Part shown: one piece after another, positions 53,046 through 60,645 of the stretch
Layout of the letters: each line of letters begins with the position of its first letter
Numbering within the stretch: position 1 is the stretch's first letter
From: Bacteroidales bacterium
Lineage (GTDB): Bacteria; Bacteroidota; Bacteroidia; Bacteroidales; GCA-2748055
NCBI GenBank assembly: GCA_023138875.1
Contig: JAGLOO010000028.1
Location: 1-64,000, forward strand
Length of the DNA stretch: 64,000 nt
Reading direction: 5' to 3'
Translations under genes and position numbers: made by a program
The notes under the pieces: generated by a model
Database searches by the model: none
What the model saw: only the letters and a program-made list of their open reading frames with translations
What the model was told of the DNA's origin: nothing

Positions 53046-54230
53046 CTAAATATAGCGGATGGTAACCTCCTTGAGGAATTTTTCTTCCAGCAGCCTGGCC
53101 ATTCTCTTTACCACGGTCCTGCGCATCTCCAGTTCAACTGGAAGGTTGGGATCCTGGTGGGCAATATTAATCCGGGTACCAATGATGAAGTGAATTTCAT
53201 CACACTGGCGAACCAGTTTCACGATGCGGTCTGCCGGTCCCTTCCCAAGAGCATAAGAGGGTGAATAGTCTTTCAGGATGCGGGTTACCTTGGTAATGGT
53301 AAGGATCCCTTCGGTAACCAGGTCGATCCCTTCCATGTGTGACACCGGTGGCAATTCAGGATCTTCAAATGCAAGGCTATCTTCAATTTCCACCTCCAGT
53401 TCCCGTGAAATGATGTCCGCAGTGGTGGCACCGCAGACCACTATCTTGCCCTTGAAGGACCTGACTGCATCACCCAGTTGCCGGTCGTTCTCTTCTTCAT
53501 AGGGTGGCCCGGTCAGGATCAATAGTTTTCGCGGCTTCCTAAAGTAGATGCTGGCACAACTGGTATCGTCCCTGGAATTATAATTGTCGTTCCGGTGGGC
53601 AATGTTAACCATTTTGGATGCCAGCTTGGATGCCGAGATCTTCGGACTGTTCTGAACCAGTTTCATGGTGTAATCCTGCATGTTGTCCCTTCCCCATCCC
53701 AGGGGATATTTGTCAGAACCAAGACCCGACTGGGTGATGCCGTCGCTGCCGAAGATAATCCGGTCTTCTTTTCTGGGCTCGAACTGACAGGACAGAATCT
53801 CCTTACCTGCATTCTTTTCGCTGTCGAGGATCAGGCAATGCCAACCTGGATCGAAAGGTTTATTGTCCCTGAGGATAATCGTCTGAGGATTGTCATACTC
53901 CAGGATGGTAGTGAGACCGTCGTGTTCTATATCCACGATGGTGAAGGTGGAATAGCTCATGTGGCGTTCGCTGCAAACCGGGAGTGTATTCATGATGATA
54001 TCGGCAATCTTTTCCACCGCTTTGTGTTCCATGGTGAAATTTACCGCAAGGGTGGCGGTAAGCGTGGCCAGGACATTGGCCTTTACCCCGTGCCCCATTC
54101 CGTCTGAAAGGACTACGATGGTCCGGCTCTCCTCTTTGACCTTCCGACTGATAAAAACATCACCGCAGATCCTTTCACTGCCATAGTTGCGCTGTTCGCA
54201 GGCAACTTCTATGTAGAACCTGCCGCTCAT
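53046..54230 (-). CDS. SpoIIE-type PP2C phosphatase with unknown C-terminal domain
   Basis: 394 residues. The N-terminal 225 or so are a PPM/SpoIIE Ser/Thr phosphatase: metal-binding D43 in VVLSDGMGHGVKA, LEYDNPQTIIL, IIFGSDGITQ and DDTSCASIYF. The rest (about 235-394, LLILTGPPYEEENDRQLGDAVRSFKGKIVVCGATTAD) is an alpha/beta domain that I cannot name. The start overlaps the stop of the HydS-like gene by four bases, so the phosphatase is translated with it. In other bacteria sensory group C [FeFe] hydrogenases are found with kinases and phosphatases, so this is probably the output of the redox sensor next door. Confidence 0.85.
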   Translation of the reverse strand: MSGRFYIEVACEQRNYGSERICGDVFISRKVKEESRTIVVLSDGMGHGVKANVLATLTATLAVNFTMEHKAVEKIADIIMNTLPVCSERHMSYSTFTIVDIEHDGLTTILEYDNPQTIILRDNKPFDPGWHCLILDSEKNAGKEILSCQFEPRKEDRIIFGSDGITQSGLGSDKYPLGWGRDNMQDYTMKLVQNSPKISASKLASKMVNIAHRNDNYNSRDDTSCASIYFRKPRKLLILTGPPYEEENDRQLGDAVRSFKGKIVVCGATTADIISRELEVEIEDSLAFEDPELPPVSHMEGIDLVTEGILTITKVTRILKDYSPSYALGKGPADRIVKLVRQCDEIHFIIGTRINIAHQDPNLPVELEMRRTVVKRMARLLEEKFLKEVTIRYI

Positions 54231-56086
54231 TTATCCTTCAGTTCCTTTTTTAATTTATAGGATTCGATGATCGAGTTAAGCATACGTTCTGTTTCCGATG
54301 CCCCTTCCCCCATGATGAATCCGATCTGCTGAACCAGGCTCAGGTTCTTATCAATTACCTCGGTAAGCCGCTTCACCACCTCTTCCTTCTGTACCTCGGG
54401 TGCGGACATGTCCCTGATCACCGCACCCACAGTCTTATTCTTTTCGATCACAAAAACGCTCACATTCAGGATCTTTCCTTCGTGGGATATATCCCTGTTG
54501 GTGATCGATTCATTATGGGCCAGCACATAGGTAAAGAGGTTGTAAAAGCTATAAGGAAGCAATGTTTTCAGGTCTGCCCCGGCCAGTCCCGGAACTACCT
54601 CGTTGATTTCCTTTGCATCTTCGCCAAGCATCTCGATAAAGCTGTCGTTGGTCTGGATGATCTTCAGTTGCTGGTCGCAGATCACCACCATGGAGGGCAG
54701 CTTATGGAGCATACGGCGGACAATCTCGGAAGCTTCCCTGGCAGCCTCTTTCTCCTTCTGTGCCATGCTTTCGGACTTCCTGAGAGCCTCCTGGGCCTGG
54801 CCCAGTTTTTCGTTACTGATGGTGAGTGATTGAATGTGGTCCTGCCTGTTCTTTGAGGAAAATGTATTGCACATCTCGGGGATGGCCAGACCCTGGGCGA
54901 TGGCTGTGGCAAAGTCTGTACAGCTGGCATACCCGCAGGCCCCGCATCCCACATCGGTTGCTTCCAGCTGGTCCAGTTCCTTCAGGATCTTGTTCAGCTT
55001 ATTCTCAGGTGGTTTCGGGAGTGACTGGTCATCAGCCTTGAATTTCCTGGAAAGGTCCAGGTCGCTGAAATCGTCCATGGACTTCTTCCACGCATCAAGG
55101 TCCAGGATTTTTAATCGTTTATTAACATATTTAATGAGCTGACTGCGTCGAAGGATTCGTTTGCCACCCATGCTGGTGCCTCTGCCCATGAGGAACTCTT
55201 TGTAGAAGAGATTGAAATGGCTTTTAATAGCACCAATGTTATCTTCGAATTCTTTAATGGCATCGATCATGCCTTCTCCTTCAATGGTCACCACCGGGGT
55301 TTCATGCAACTCCTCATTGATGCCTGCGGCCTGGATGATCCCATTGGCTATAGGAAAGAAGGACCCTTTATAACCCAGTGGAGCGTTAAAATCACTGAAT
55401 TCCAGATCGGTTTCATGAATGTTGGCCCCGGTGAAGAGCTCCCTGAGCTCCACAAACGTGATGGCCAGATCGATTTGGCTGTCACCCTCAAATCTTAAAA
55501 TCTCGTCCTTGCTGGCGATAAGGGGACTGATGTACACCAGGATCACATCATTGCCGGTGATGCTGCGGATTACTTTTGCTGCAGCTGCAACAGGCGGCAG
55601 TATGGGTGCCAGGTTGGGCACGAGTCCGGTTTTGTATTTCTCAATGAAAGAGACGGTAACCGGATCGTTGGACATGATATAATATTTCCCCCTGCTTTTT
55701 TTAAAGAGGTCTTTGTAAGCACGGGCCACCAGGTCCACTCCGAAAGCCACTTCATGGACACGGTCAAATCCCAGTGTCCGCAACATCTGTACGAATTTCC
55801 TGTAATCGGTAATATCGGGGAATTCACCGGCAATGGAGGGATCCACCAGGGCAGCTACTTTCTTCTCCTGCTTCAGCAGCGGGATCAGGTCATCCCTGGT
55901 ATTCCTTATCTCTATGGCGCCAGGACCGCATGCAGCCGCACAGCTCCCGCATCCGATGCAGCGATCGGGAATGATCTCCGGCTTTACCTTTTCCGTCTGG
56001 ACACGGATCGCTTTAACCGGACAGGCCCTCACGCAGGCATAACATGCATTGCATGTTTCGTTGTTGATCTTCAGCAGGGGTTCCAT
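54227..56086 (-). CDS. HydS-like protein with H-cluster cysteines lost, plus PAS domain
   Basis: 619 residues from ATG 56086 (MEPLLKINNETC); the frame goes on to 56173 but adds no family sequence. Two [4Fe-4S] ferredoxin motifs lie at 12-22 and 43-53. The [FeFe]-hydrogenase large-subunit fold spans about 75-325 but has no cysteine at all: positions that bind the H-cluster in the related 60646 gene are D141, L189, F294 and F298. An ACS-type [4Fe-4S] motif GCGACGYASC (381-389, plus C406) follows, then a coiled coil and a PAS domain (about 457-560). The ferredoxin gene lies 10 bases upstream, the phosphatase overlaps downstream. It seems to be a redox sensor without hydrogenase chemistry. Confidence 0.85.
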   Translation of the reverse strand: MEPLLKINNETCNACYACVRACPVKAIRVQTEKVKPEIIPDRCIGCGSCAAACGPGAIEIRNTRDDLIPLLKQEKKVAALVDPSIAGEFPDITDYRKFVQMLRTLGFDRVHEVAFGVDLVARAYKDLFKKSRGKYYIMSNDPVTVSFIEKYKTGLVPNLAPILPPVAAAAKVIRSITGNDVILVYISPLIASKDEILRFEGDSQIDLAITFVELRELFTGANIHETDLEFSDFNAPLGYKGSFFPIANGIIQAAGINEELHETPVVTIEGEGMIDAIKEFEDNIGAIKSHFNLFYKEFLMGRGTSMGGKRILRRSQLIKYVNKRLKILDLDAWKKSMDDFSDLDLSRKFKADDQSLPKPPENKLNKILKELDQLEATDVGCGACGYASCTDFATAIAQGLAIPEMCNTFSSKNRQDHIQSLTISNEKLGQAQEALRKSESMAQKEKEAAREASEIVRRMLHKLPSMVVICDQQLKIIQTNDSFIEMLGEDAKEINEVVPGLAGADLKTLLPYSFYNLFTYVLAHNESITNRDISHEGKILNVSVFVIEKNKTVGAVIRDMSAPEVQKEEVVKRLTEVIDKNLSLVQQIGFIMGEGASETERMLNSIIESYKLKKELKDK

Positions 56087-56096
56087 AGAAATCTTT

Positions 56097-56351
56097 TTAC
56101 AAATCACTAAATTCTTTCTGCATGATCTCCAGGACAGTGTCCTGGGTAACGTGCTCATACAATTTTGCGCCAATCTTCAGAACAGGCCCGGAACTGCAGT
56201 CGCTAAAACAGTGGTTCCCTTTCAGGATCACTTCGCGCTCCAGCTGATGGTCCTTCAGGTATTGCTGGACCAGCTGCAGGGTCTTTTTGTTCCCGCGGCT
56301 GAAGCAGGAACTTCCCATGCATATTGTTATCTCTTTCCTTACCAGAGTCAT
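56097..56351 (-). CDS. Small thioredoxin-like [2Fe-2S] ferredoxin
   Basis: 84 residues from ATG 56351 (an in-frame TTG at 56369 is less likely). The ligand pattern is CMGSSCFSRGN at the N-terminus and GNHCFSDCSSGPVLKIG later, i.e. C-x4-C and C-x3-C of the HndA/NuoE-like fold. It could carry electrons between the NADH-linked complex coded on the other side and the HydS-like protein. First gene of the minus-strand arm of the divergent cluster. Confidence 0.85.
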   Translation of the reverse strand: MTLVRKEITICMGSSCFSRGNKKTLQLVQQYLKDHQLEREVILKGNHCFSDCSSGPVLKIGAKLYEHVTQDTVLEIMQKEFSDL

Positions 56352-56366
56352 AACACCATGTACAGT

Positions 56367-56374
56367 CAAAGTTA
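56367..56374 (-). promoter_or_regulatory. -7 box of the minus-strand arm (TAACTTTG)
   Basis: TAACTTTG on the minus strand, 15 bases ahead of ATG 56351, matches TANNTTTG. No clear TTTG is found 19-20 bases upstream; instead the palindrome GATCA-GGG-TGATC lies there. Confidence 0.4.
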
Positions 56375-56383
56375 ATAAATTCA

Positions 56384-56396
56384 GATCAGGGTGATC
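56384..56396. promoter_or_regulatory. Palindrome GATCA-GGG-TGATC, possible operator
   Basis: A perfect 5-base inverted repeat with a 3-base centre in the divergent promoter region, just upstream of the minus-strand -7 box. It may be a binding site for a regulator of the hydrogenase cluster; this is inference only. Confidence 0.3.
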
Positions 56397-56429
56397 CTAT
56401 TTATACTCTATTCAAATTATTTAGTGTTT

Positions 56430-56460
56430 TTCAGATAACAAACATAATCAATATCTTTGT
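56430..56460 (+). promoter_or_regulatory. Promoter of hydC-hydB-hydA operon
   Basis: TTTC (56430-56433), 19 bases, then a perfect -7 TATCTTTG (56453-56460). One mismatch to the -33 TTTG. The leader to the hydC ATG would be about 50 bases. Confidence 0.5.
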
Positions 56461-56517
56461 GCGATCTGTGAACTCGTGTAAATTTTAGTGCATAAAGATT
56501 GATCCTGATTCGTTTTA

Positions 56518-56994
56518 ATGGTGACAGAAACAGCCCGGATAGATGAGATCCTCGATAGATTTCCGCAGATAAAAAGGAATGCCCTGATTCCGCTTCTGCA
56601 GGCAGTACAGGATGAATTCGGCTATATCTCCGAGGAGGCCATTGTCAGGATAGGAGCACATCTTTCCCTTCCCACCAGCAAGGTATACGGACTGGCGACC
56701 TTTTATAACCAGTTTTCCTTCTCCCCCAGGGGCGTTTACCACATTGCACTGTGCAACGGATCATCATGCCATTTGGGAGGTTCCGGTGAGCTGTTTGGTG
56801 AGCTTATTAAGTTGCTGGAGATCGGTGACGGAGAGACCACCCGGGACGGACTCTTCAGCCTGGAAGTGCAGTCCTGCATCGGTGCATGCGGACAATCGCC
56901 GGTGATGGCTGTCAACGGAACCTATTTTTCGGGGATTACGGTGAAAGAGTTAAGGGAGATTATTAAACAATATCGAGAGGATGCTTCCGGATAA
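56518..56994 (+). CDS. hydC: NuoE-like [2Fe-2S] subunit of NADH-linked hydrogenase complex
   Basis: 158 residues. An N-terminal helical part (IDEILDRFPQIKRNALIPLLQAVQDEFG) and a thioredoxin-like [2Fe-2S] domain with C79, C84 (CNGSSC) and C120, C124 (SCIGAC), all four ligands present. In HydABC enzymes this subunit passes electrons near the flavin of HydB. Its 3' end overlaps hydB by 14 bases. Confidence 0.92.
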   Translation: MVTETARIDEILDRFPQIKRNALIPLLQAVQDEFGYISEEAIVRIGAHLSLPTSKVYGLATFYNQFSFSPRGVYHIALCNGSSCHLGGSGELFGELIKLLEIGDGETTRDGLFSLEVQSCIGACGQSPVMAVNGTYFSGITVKELREIIKQYREDASG

Positions 56995-58912
56995 AAGCTT
57001 CTTACTTAAACTGGCCCAGTCCGATCCATCGGAATTGTCTGCTTTGGAGCGTGAAAAGGTGGCATTTTTGAACAGGGAGCGACTAACCAGACCCCTGGTT
57101 ATGGTGAACAGCTCAACATCGGGAACTGTGGCTGGCGCAAAGGAAACATGGGAAGCTATTGAACAATATGTGGCAGACCGGTCCATTGAAATTGACCTCC
57201 GCGAATCGGGAAGCATCGGACTCAGTTCGGAAGAACCTGTGATTTCGGTTCAGTTGCCGGAACGAACCCGGGTTTTTTTCAGCAGGGTCACAGCCGATAA
57301 GGTCTCCTCTGTGCTGGATGATCTGTTCCACCAGGTGATCCCCGATCAAATGTTGATAGGGCAGTTGCGCCGGGAGGGACAGGTCCCCTGGAACGACGTG
57401 TCCTACCTGGATGAGATCCCTTTCTTTGCCCTCCAGCAACGCATTGTTATGGAGGAGTGCGGGATTATTGATCCTTTTTCTTTCGGGGAGTATGTGGCCC
57501 GGAGTGGTTATGAGGCTTTTTTAAAGATCATCCGAAGCTATACCTTCAGTGAAGTGTGCGATCTTGTTACCAGGAGTGGATTGCGCGGAAGGTCCGGGGG
57601 CGGATTTCCTGCCGGGAAGAAGTGGAAAGTGGCATTTGATACACCTTCCGATCAAAAATACCTCATATGCAATGCCGAAGAGAGTGATCCGGGGGCATTT
57701 ATGGACCGCACCCTCATGGAGGGGAATCCCTTCCAGCTTCTGGAGGGGATATCTATTGCAGCTTATGCCATTGGTTCCAACCGGGCGTATATATACATCA
57801 GGAGTGAATATAAGGATGCCATCAGGCGCATCGATAATGCCATTTGGCAGTTAAGAGAAATGGGTCTGCTTGGAGATAACATCCTTGACAGCGGATACAA
57901 CCTGCAGATCTCTCTCCGGAAAGGACCCGGTGCCTTTGTCTGTGGTGAGGAGACAGCCCTTATCGCCAGCCTGGAGGGACGGCGGGGTATGCCATGCTCA
58001 AAACCTCCTTACCCTTCCACTGCCGGGTACCTGGGGCGTCCAACGGTGGTGAATAACGTGGAGACCCTATCCAATCTTCCGGGGATTATCCGGAACGGGC
58101 CGGAGTGGTTTAGAGGCATAGGGCTGGAGGATTGTACGGGGACAAAAATTTTCAGTATTTCAGGCAGGGTGAGGATCTCAGGACTGGTTGAGGTTCCTAT
58201 GGGTACCACCTTTGACACCATAGTGAACGACATCATTGGGGGTGTAAACAAGGGAAGGGAGCTGAAAGCGCTGCATGTAGGCGGACCATTGGGATGTATG
58301 GTACCTGTGGAGATGATGAACATTCCCGTTTCATTTGAAAATATGAAATCCAGGGACCTGGTACTTGGCTCCGGGGGAATCCTGGTCATGGACGACAGGA
58401 CCTGTGTGGTAAATACGGTCAGGTATTTCATGGATTATGTGGATAAACAGAGCTGTGGAAAGTGCATTCCCTGCCGGGAAGGAACCCGGAGGATGGCTGA
58501 GATCCTGGGAAGTATCACCCGGAAACCGGCGGATGAAGAACAGTATTCCACCCTGGAACGATTCAAGGGAGTGATGCAGCTGGAAAACATGGCAGAGGTC
58601 ATGAAGGATACCTCTCTCTGCGGACTCGGTCAGAATGCTCCCAACCCGGTGTTAAGCACACTGAAGTACTTCAGGCAGGAGTACGAAGAGCACATTTTCG
58701 ACCGGAAATGTCCCTCCAATACCTGCACAGAACTGAGAAGTTGGTTCATTGATGTGGACATGTGTACGGGATGCTCCATCTGTGCAAAAAGGTGTCCGGT
58801 CGAAGCCATCATTGGCACGGCAAGACATCCTTATTTCATTGTGCAGGAAAAATGCACCGGATGCGGGATCTGTTACGATGTGTGCAAATTCACTGCAGTA
58901 TATTATAAATAG
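56981..58912 (+). CDS. hydB: NuoF-like flavin/NADH subunit of hydrogenase complex
   Basis: 643 residues. N-terminal thioredoxin-like domain (about 35-110), then the NADH/FMN domain (GRSGGGFPAGKKWK near 205, CNAEESDPGAFMDRTLMEG), the SLBB part, the N3-type [4Fe-4S] motif (SCGKCIPCREGTRR) and two C-terminal [4Fe-4S] motifs (CTGCSICAKRCPVEAI and CTGCGICYDVC). It oxidises or reduces NAD(H) and hosts the flavin for electron bifurcation in characterised HydABC. The N-terminal domain has no cysteine in residues 1-159; the usual ligand pair before the EEP motif is S78 and S82, so its [2Fe-2S] centre is missing. It starts within hydC. Confidence 0.93.
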   Translation: MLPDKSFLLKLAQSDPSELSALEREKVAFLNRERLTRPLVMVNSSTSGTVAGAKETWEAIEQYVADRSIEIDLRESGSIGLSSEEPVISVQLPERTRVFFSRVTADKVSSVLDDLFHQVIPDQMLIGQLRREGQVPWNDVSYLDEIPFFALQQRIVMEECGIIDPFSFGEYVARSGYEAFLKIIRSYTFSEVCDLVTRSGLRGRSGGGFPAGKKWKVAFDTPSDQKYLICNAEESDPGAFMDRTLMEGNPFQLLEGISIAAYAIGSNRAYIYIRSEYKDAIRRIDNAIWQLREMGLLGDNILDSGYNLQISLRKGPGAFVCGEETALIASLEGRRGMPCSKPPYPSTAGYLGRPTVVNNVETLSNLPGIIRNGPEWFRGIGLEDCTGTKIFSISGRVRISGLVEVPMGTTFDTIVNDIIGGVNKGRELKALHVGGPLGCMVPVEMMNIPVSFENMKSRDLVLGSGGILVMDDRTCVVNTVRYFMDYVDKQSCGKCIPCREGTRRMAEILGSITRKPADEEQYSTLERFKGVMQLENMAEVMKDTSLCGLGQNAPNPVLSTLKYFRQEYEEHIFDRKCPSNTCTELRSWFIDVDMCTGCSICAKRCPVEAIIGTARHPYFIVQEKCTGCGICYDVCKFTAVYYK

Positions 58913-58920
58913 CGTTAACC

Positions 58921-60645
58921 ATGGGAATTAAGCTTGAGGTAAACGGCAGGGCGATTGAAGCGGTGAAAGGGGAGACCATTTTAACTGCGTTGAACCGGAA
59001 CGGAATGCATGTCCCGACCATCTGCAGCATGAAAGACTTTTCTCCCTCAGGTGCATGCCGCATGTGTGTAGTGGAGGTAGAGGGACGTGAAAACCTGGTG
59101 CCGGCCTGCTCGTTTCCCATCGAGAAACCCCTGAAGCTCAAGACTCATTCGCCCAGGGTTTTAAGAGCCAGGAAAACCAATGTGGAACTATTGTTGTCCA
59201 ATCACCCCGATGATTGTCTTTACTGTGAACGAAATGGATCCTGTGAACTGCAATCGTTGTCGGAGGACCTGAACATCAGGGAACGGCGCATTCCGGGGAA
59301 GAAGAGTCCGCATAAAATCGATAAGTCAAGTCCGGCCATTGTAATGGACCTGACCAAGTGCATTCTGTGTGGCAGGTGTGTAAGGGTTTGCGAGGAGTTA
59401 ATGAGCACATCCTGTCTTGATTTTGCACACAGGGGCAATGAACTGCAGATTTCAACTACCCTGGCGAAACCGTTGAATTTCTCCAATTGCACGGCCTGTG
59501 GACAGTGCCTGATTGCATGTCCTACCGGGGCTCTCACCGAGCATGTACAATTCCCGGAACTGGAGACCTATATTCATGATCCCGGAAAGACCGTGGTAGG
59601 CCAGTATTCCCCGGCAGTAGCGGTTTCTGTAGCCGAGCAACTGGGGTATAGGCCCGGTACTGACCTGAGCGGGATTATCAATGCAGTTCTTCGAAGGTAT
59701 GGCTTCGATTATGTTTTTGAAACGGCATTTGGAGCGGAAGTAATGATTATGGAACAGGCCAGGATCTATGATGAGCGGGATCAGGAATCGCAGGATTATC
59801 CGCTTATCACCAGTTCGTGTCCAGCCTGGGTGCAGTTTGTGGAGCAGTTTTATCCAGAACTGATCCCGCATCTTTCTCCACTTAAATCACCGCAACAGCT
59901 CACAGGCATTCTGGTCAGAAACTGGTTTACCCGGCTGAAAGAACTGGAAGGAAAAGATATTGTTTCAGTGGTGATTTCTTCGTGTACTGCTGCCAAGAGT
60001 GAAGCCCGCCGTATGGAAATGACCCATTCAGGCATCCCGGTAATTGACCTGGTCATTACCACCAGGGAGCTGGCCAGGCTGATCCGTTTCAACGGCCTGG
60101 ACCTGGAGCAACTGGAACCGGAGGCGCCCGATTCCCCGTTTCATTCAGCAGGTACAGCAGGCCAGTTGACCGGAGTGGCAGGCGGTGAAGCGGAAGCCAC
60201 CGTGCGAACAATCTACCGGCAAATGACCGGGAAAGATCTGGCGCCAGCAAAACTTCACAGGTTCCGCATACACAGGTCCTATCGGGAGATGACCGTGAAG
60301 GCCGGAAACAATGAGATCCGCATGGGCACTGTCAGCGGCCTCTCCAATGCAGTAGCTTTGTTGGAAGAGATCAGATCTGGGAAAAAGAAACTGGACTTGC
60401 TGGAGGTGATGGCATGTCCGGATGGATGCACCAATGGAGGGGGACAACCACTCCCCGTGGATGAACGCATCATCCGCACCCGGTCAAAGGCTGTATATGA
60501 TATTGACAACGGAGGGAGCATCCATACGGCACATCAAAATCCGGCCATCCGGCGACTCTATGAGGAGTTCCTGGGAGAACCCGGAGGAGAAGTGCCCAGG
60601 GACCTTTTGTATACTACATTCACAAAACGGGAGGTATTGTTATAG
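58921..60645 (+). CDS. hydA: [FeFe]-hydrogenase-type catalytic subunit with altered active site
   Basis: 574 residues, colinear with the M3-type enzyme of Clostridium pasteurianum (CpI, same length as I recall it). [2Fe-2S] ligands near C35, C46, C49, C63; the His-ligated cluster H95-x3-C99, C102, C108; two [4Fe-4S] motifs near 147-157 and 190-200. The H-cluster cysteines C300, C355, C499 and C503 are kept. But L1 reads TSSCPAW (proton-relay Cys299 is Ser), L2 reads SSCTAAK (Met353, Pro354 and Lys358 replaced), and relay Glu279 and Glu282 are Gln and Ile; Ser319 is kept. It may have slow or different chemistry. The next gene starts right after its stop. Maturases are not in the window. Confidence 0.88.
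   Translation: MGIKLEVNGRAIEAVKGETILTALNRNGMHVPTICSMKDFSPSGACRMCVVEVEGRENLVPACSFPIEKPLKLKTHSPRVLRARKTNVELLLSNHPDDCLYCERNGSCELQSLSEDLNIRERRIPGKKSPHKIDKSSPAIVMDLTKCILCGRCVRVCEELMSTSCLDFAHRGNELQISTTLAKPLNFSNCTACGQCLIACPTGALTEHVQFPELETYIHDPGKTVVGQYSPAVAVSVAEQLGYRPGTDLSGIINAVLRRYGFDYVFETAFGAEVMIMEQARIYDERDQESQDYPLITSSCPAWVQFVEQFYPELIPHLSPLKSPQQLTGILVRNWFTRLKELEGKDIVSVVISSCTAAKSEARRMEMTHSGIPVIDLVITTRELARLIRFNGLDLEQLEPEAPDSPFHSAGTAGQLTGVAGGEAEATVRTIYRQMTGKDLAPAKLHRFRIHRSYREMTVKAGNNEIRMGTVSGLSNAVALLEEIRSGKKKLDLLEVMACPDGCTNGGGQPLPVDERIIRTRSKAVYDIDNGGSIHTAHQNPAIRRLYEEFLGEPGGEVPRDLLYTTFTKREVLL

Noticed and set aside
53595-54107. Plus-strand frame opposite the phosphatase
   Set aside because: A shadow of the phosphatase gene; no start signals or family wording.
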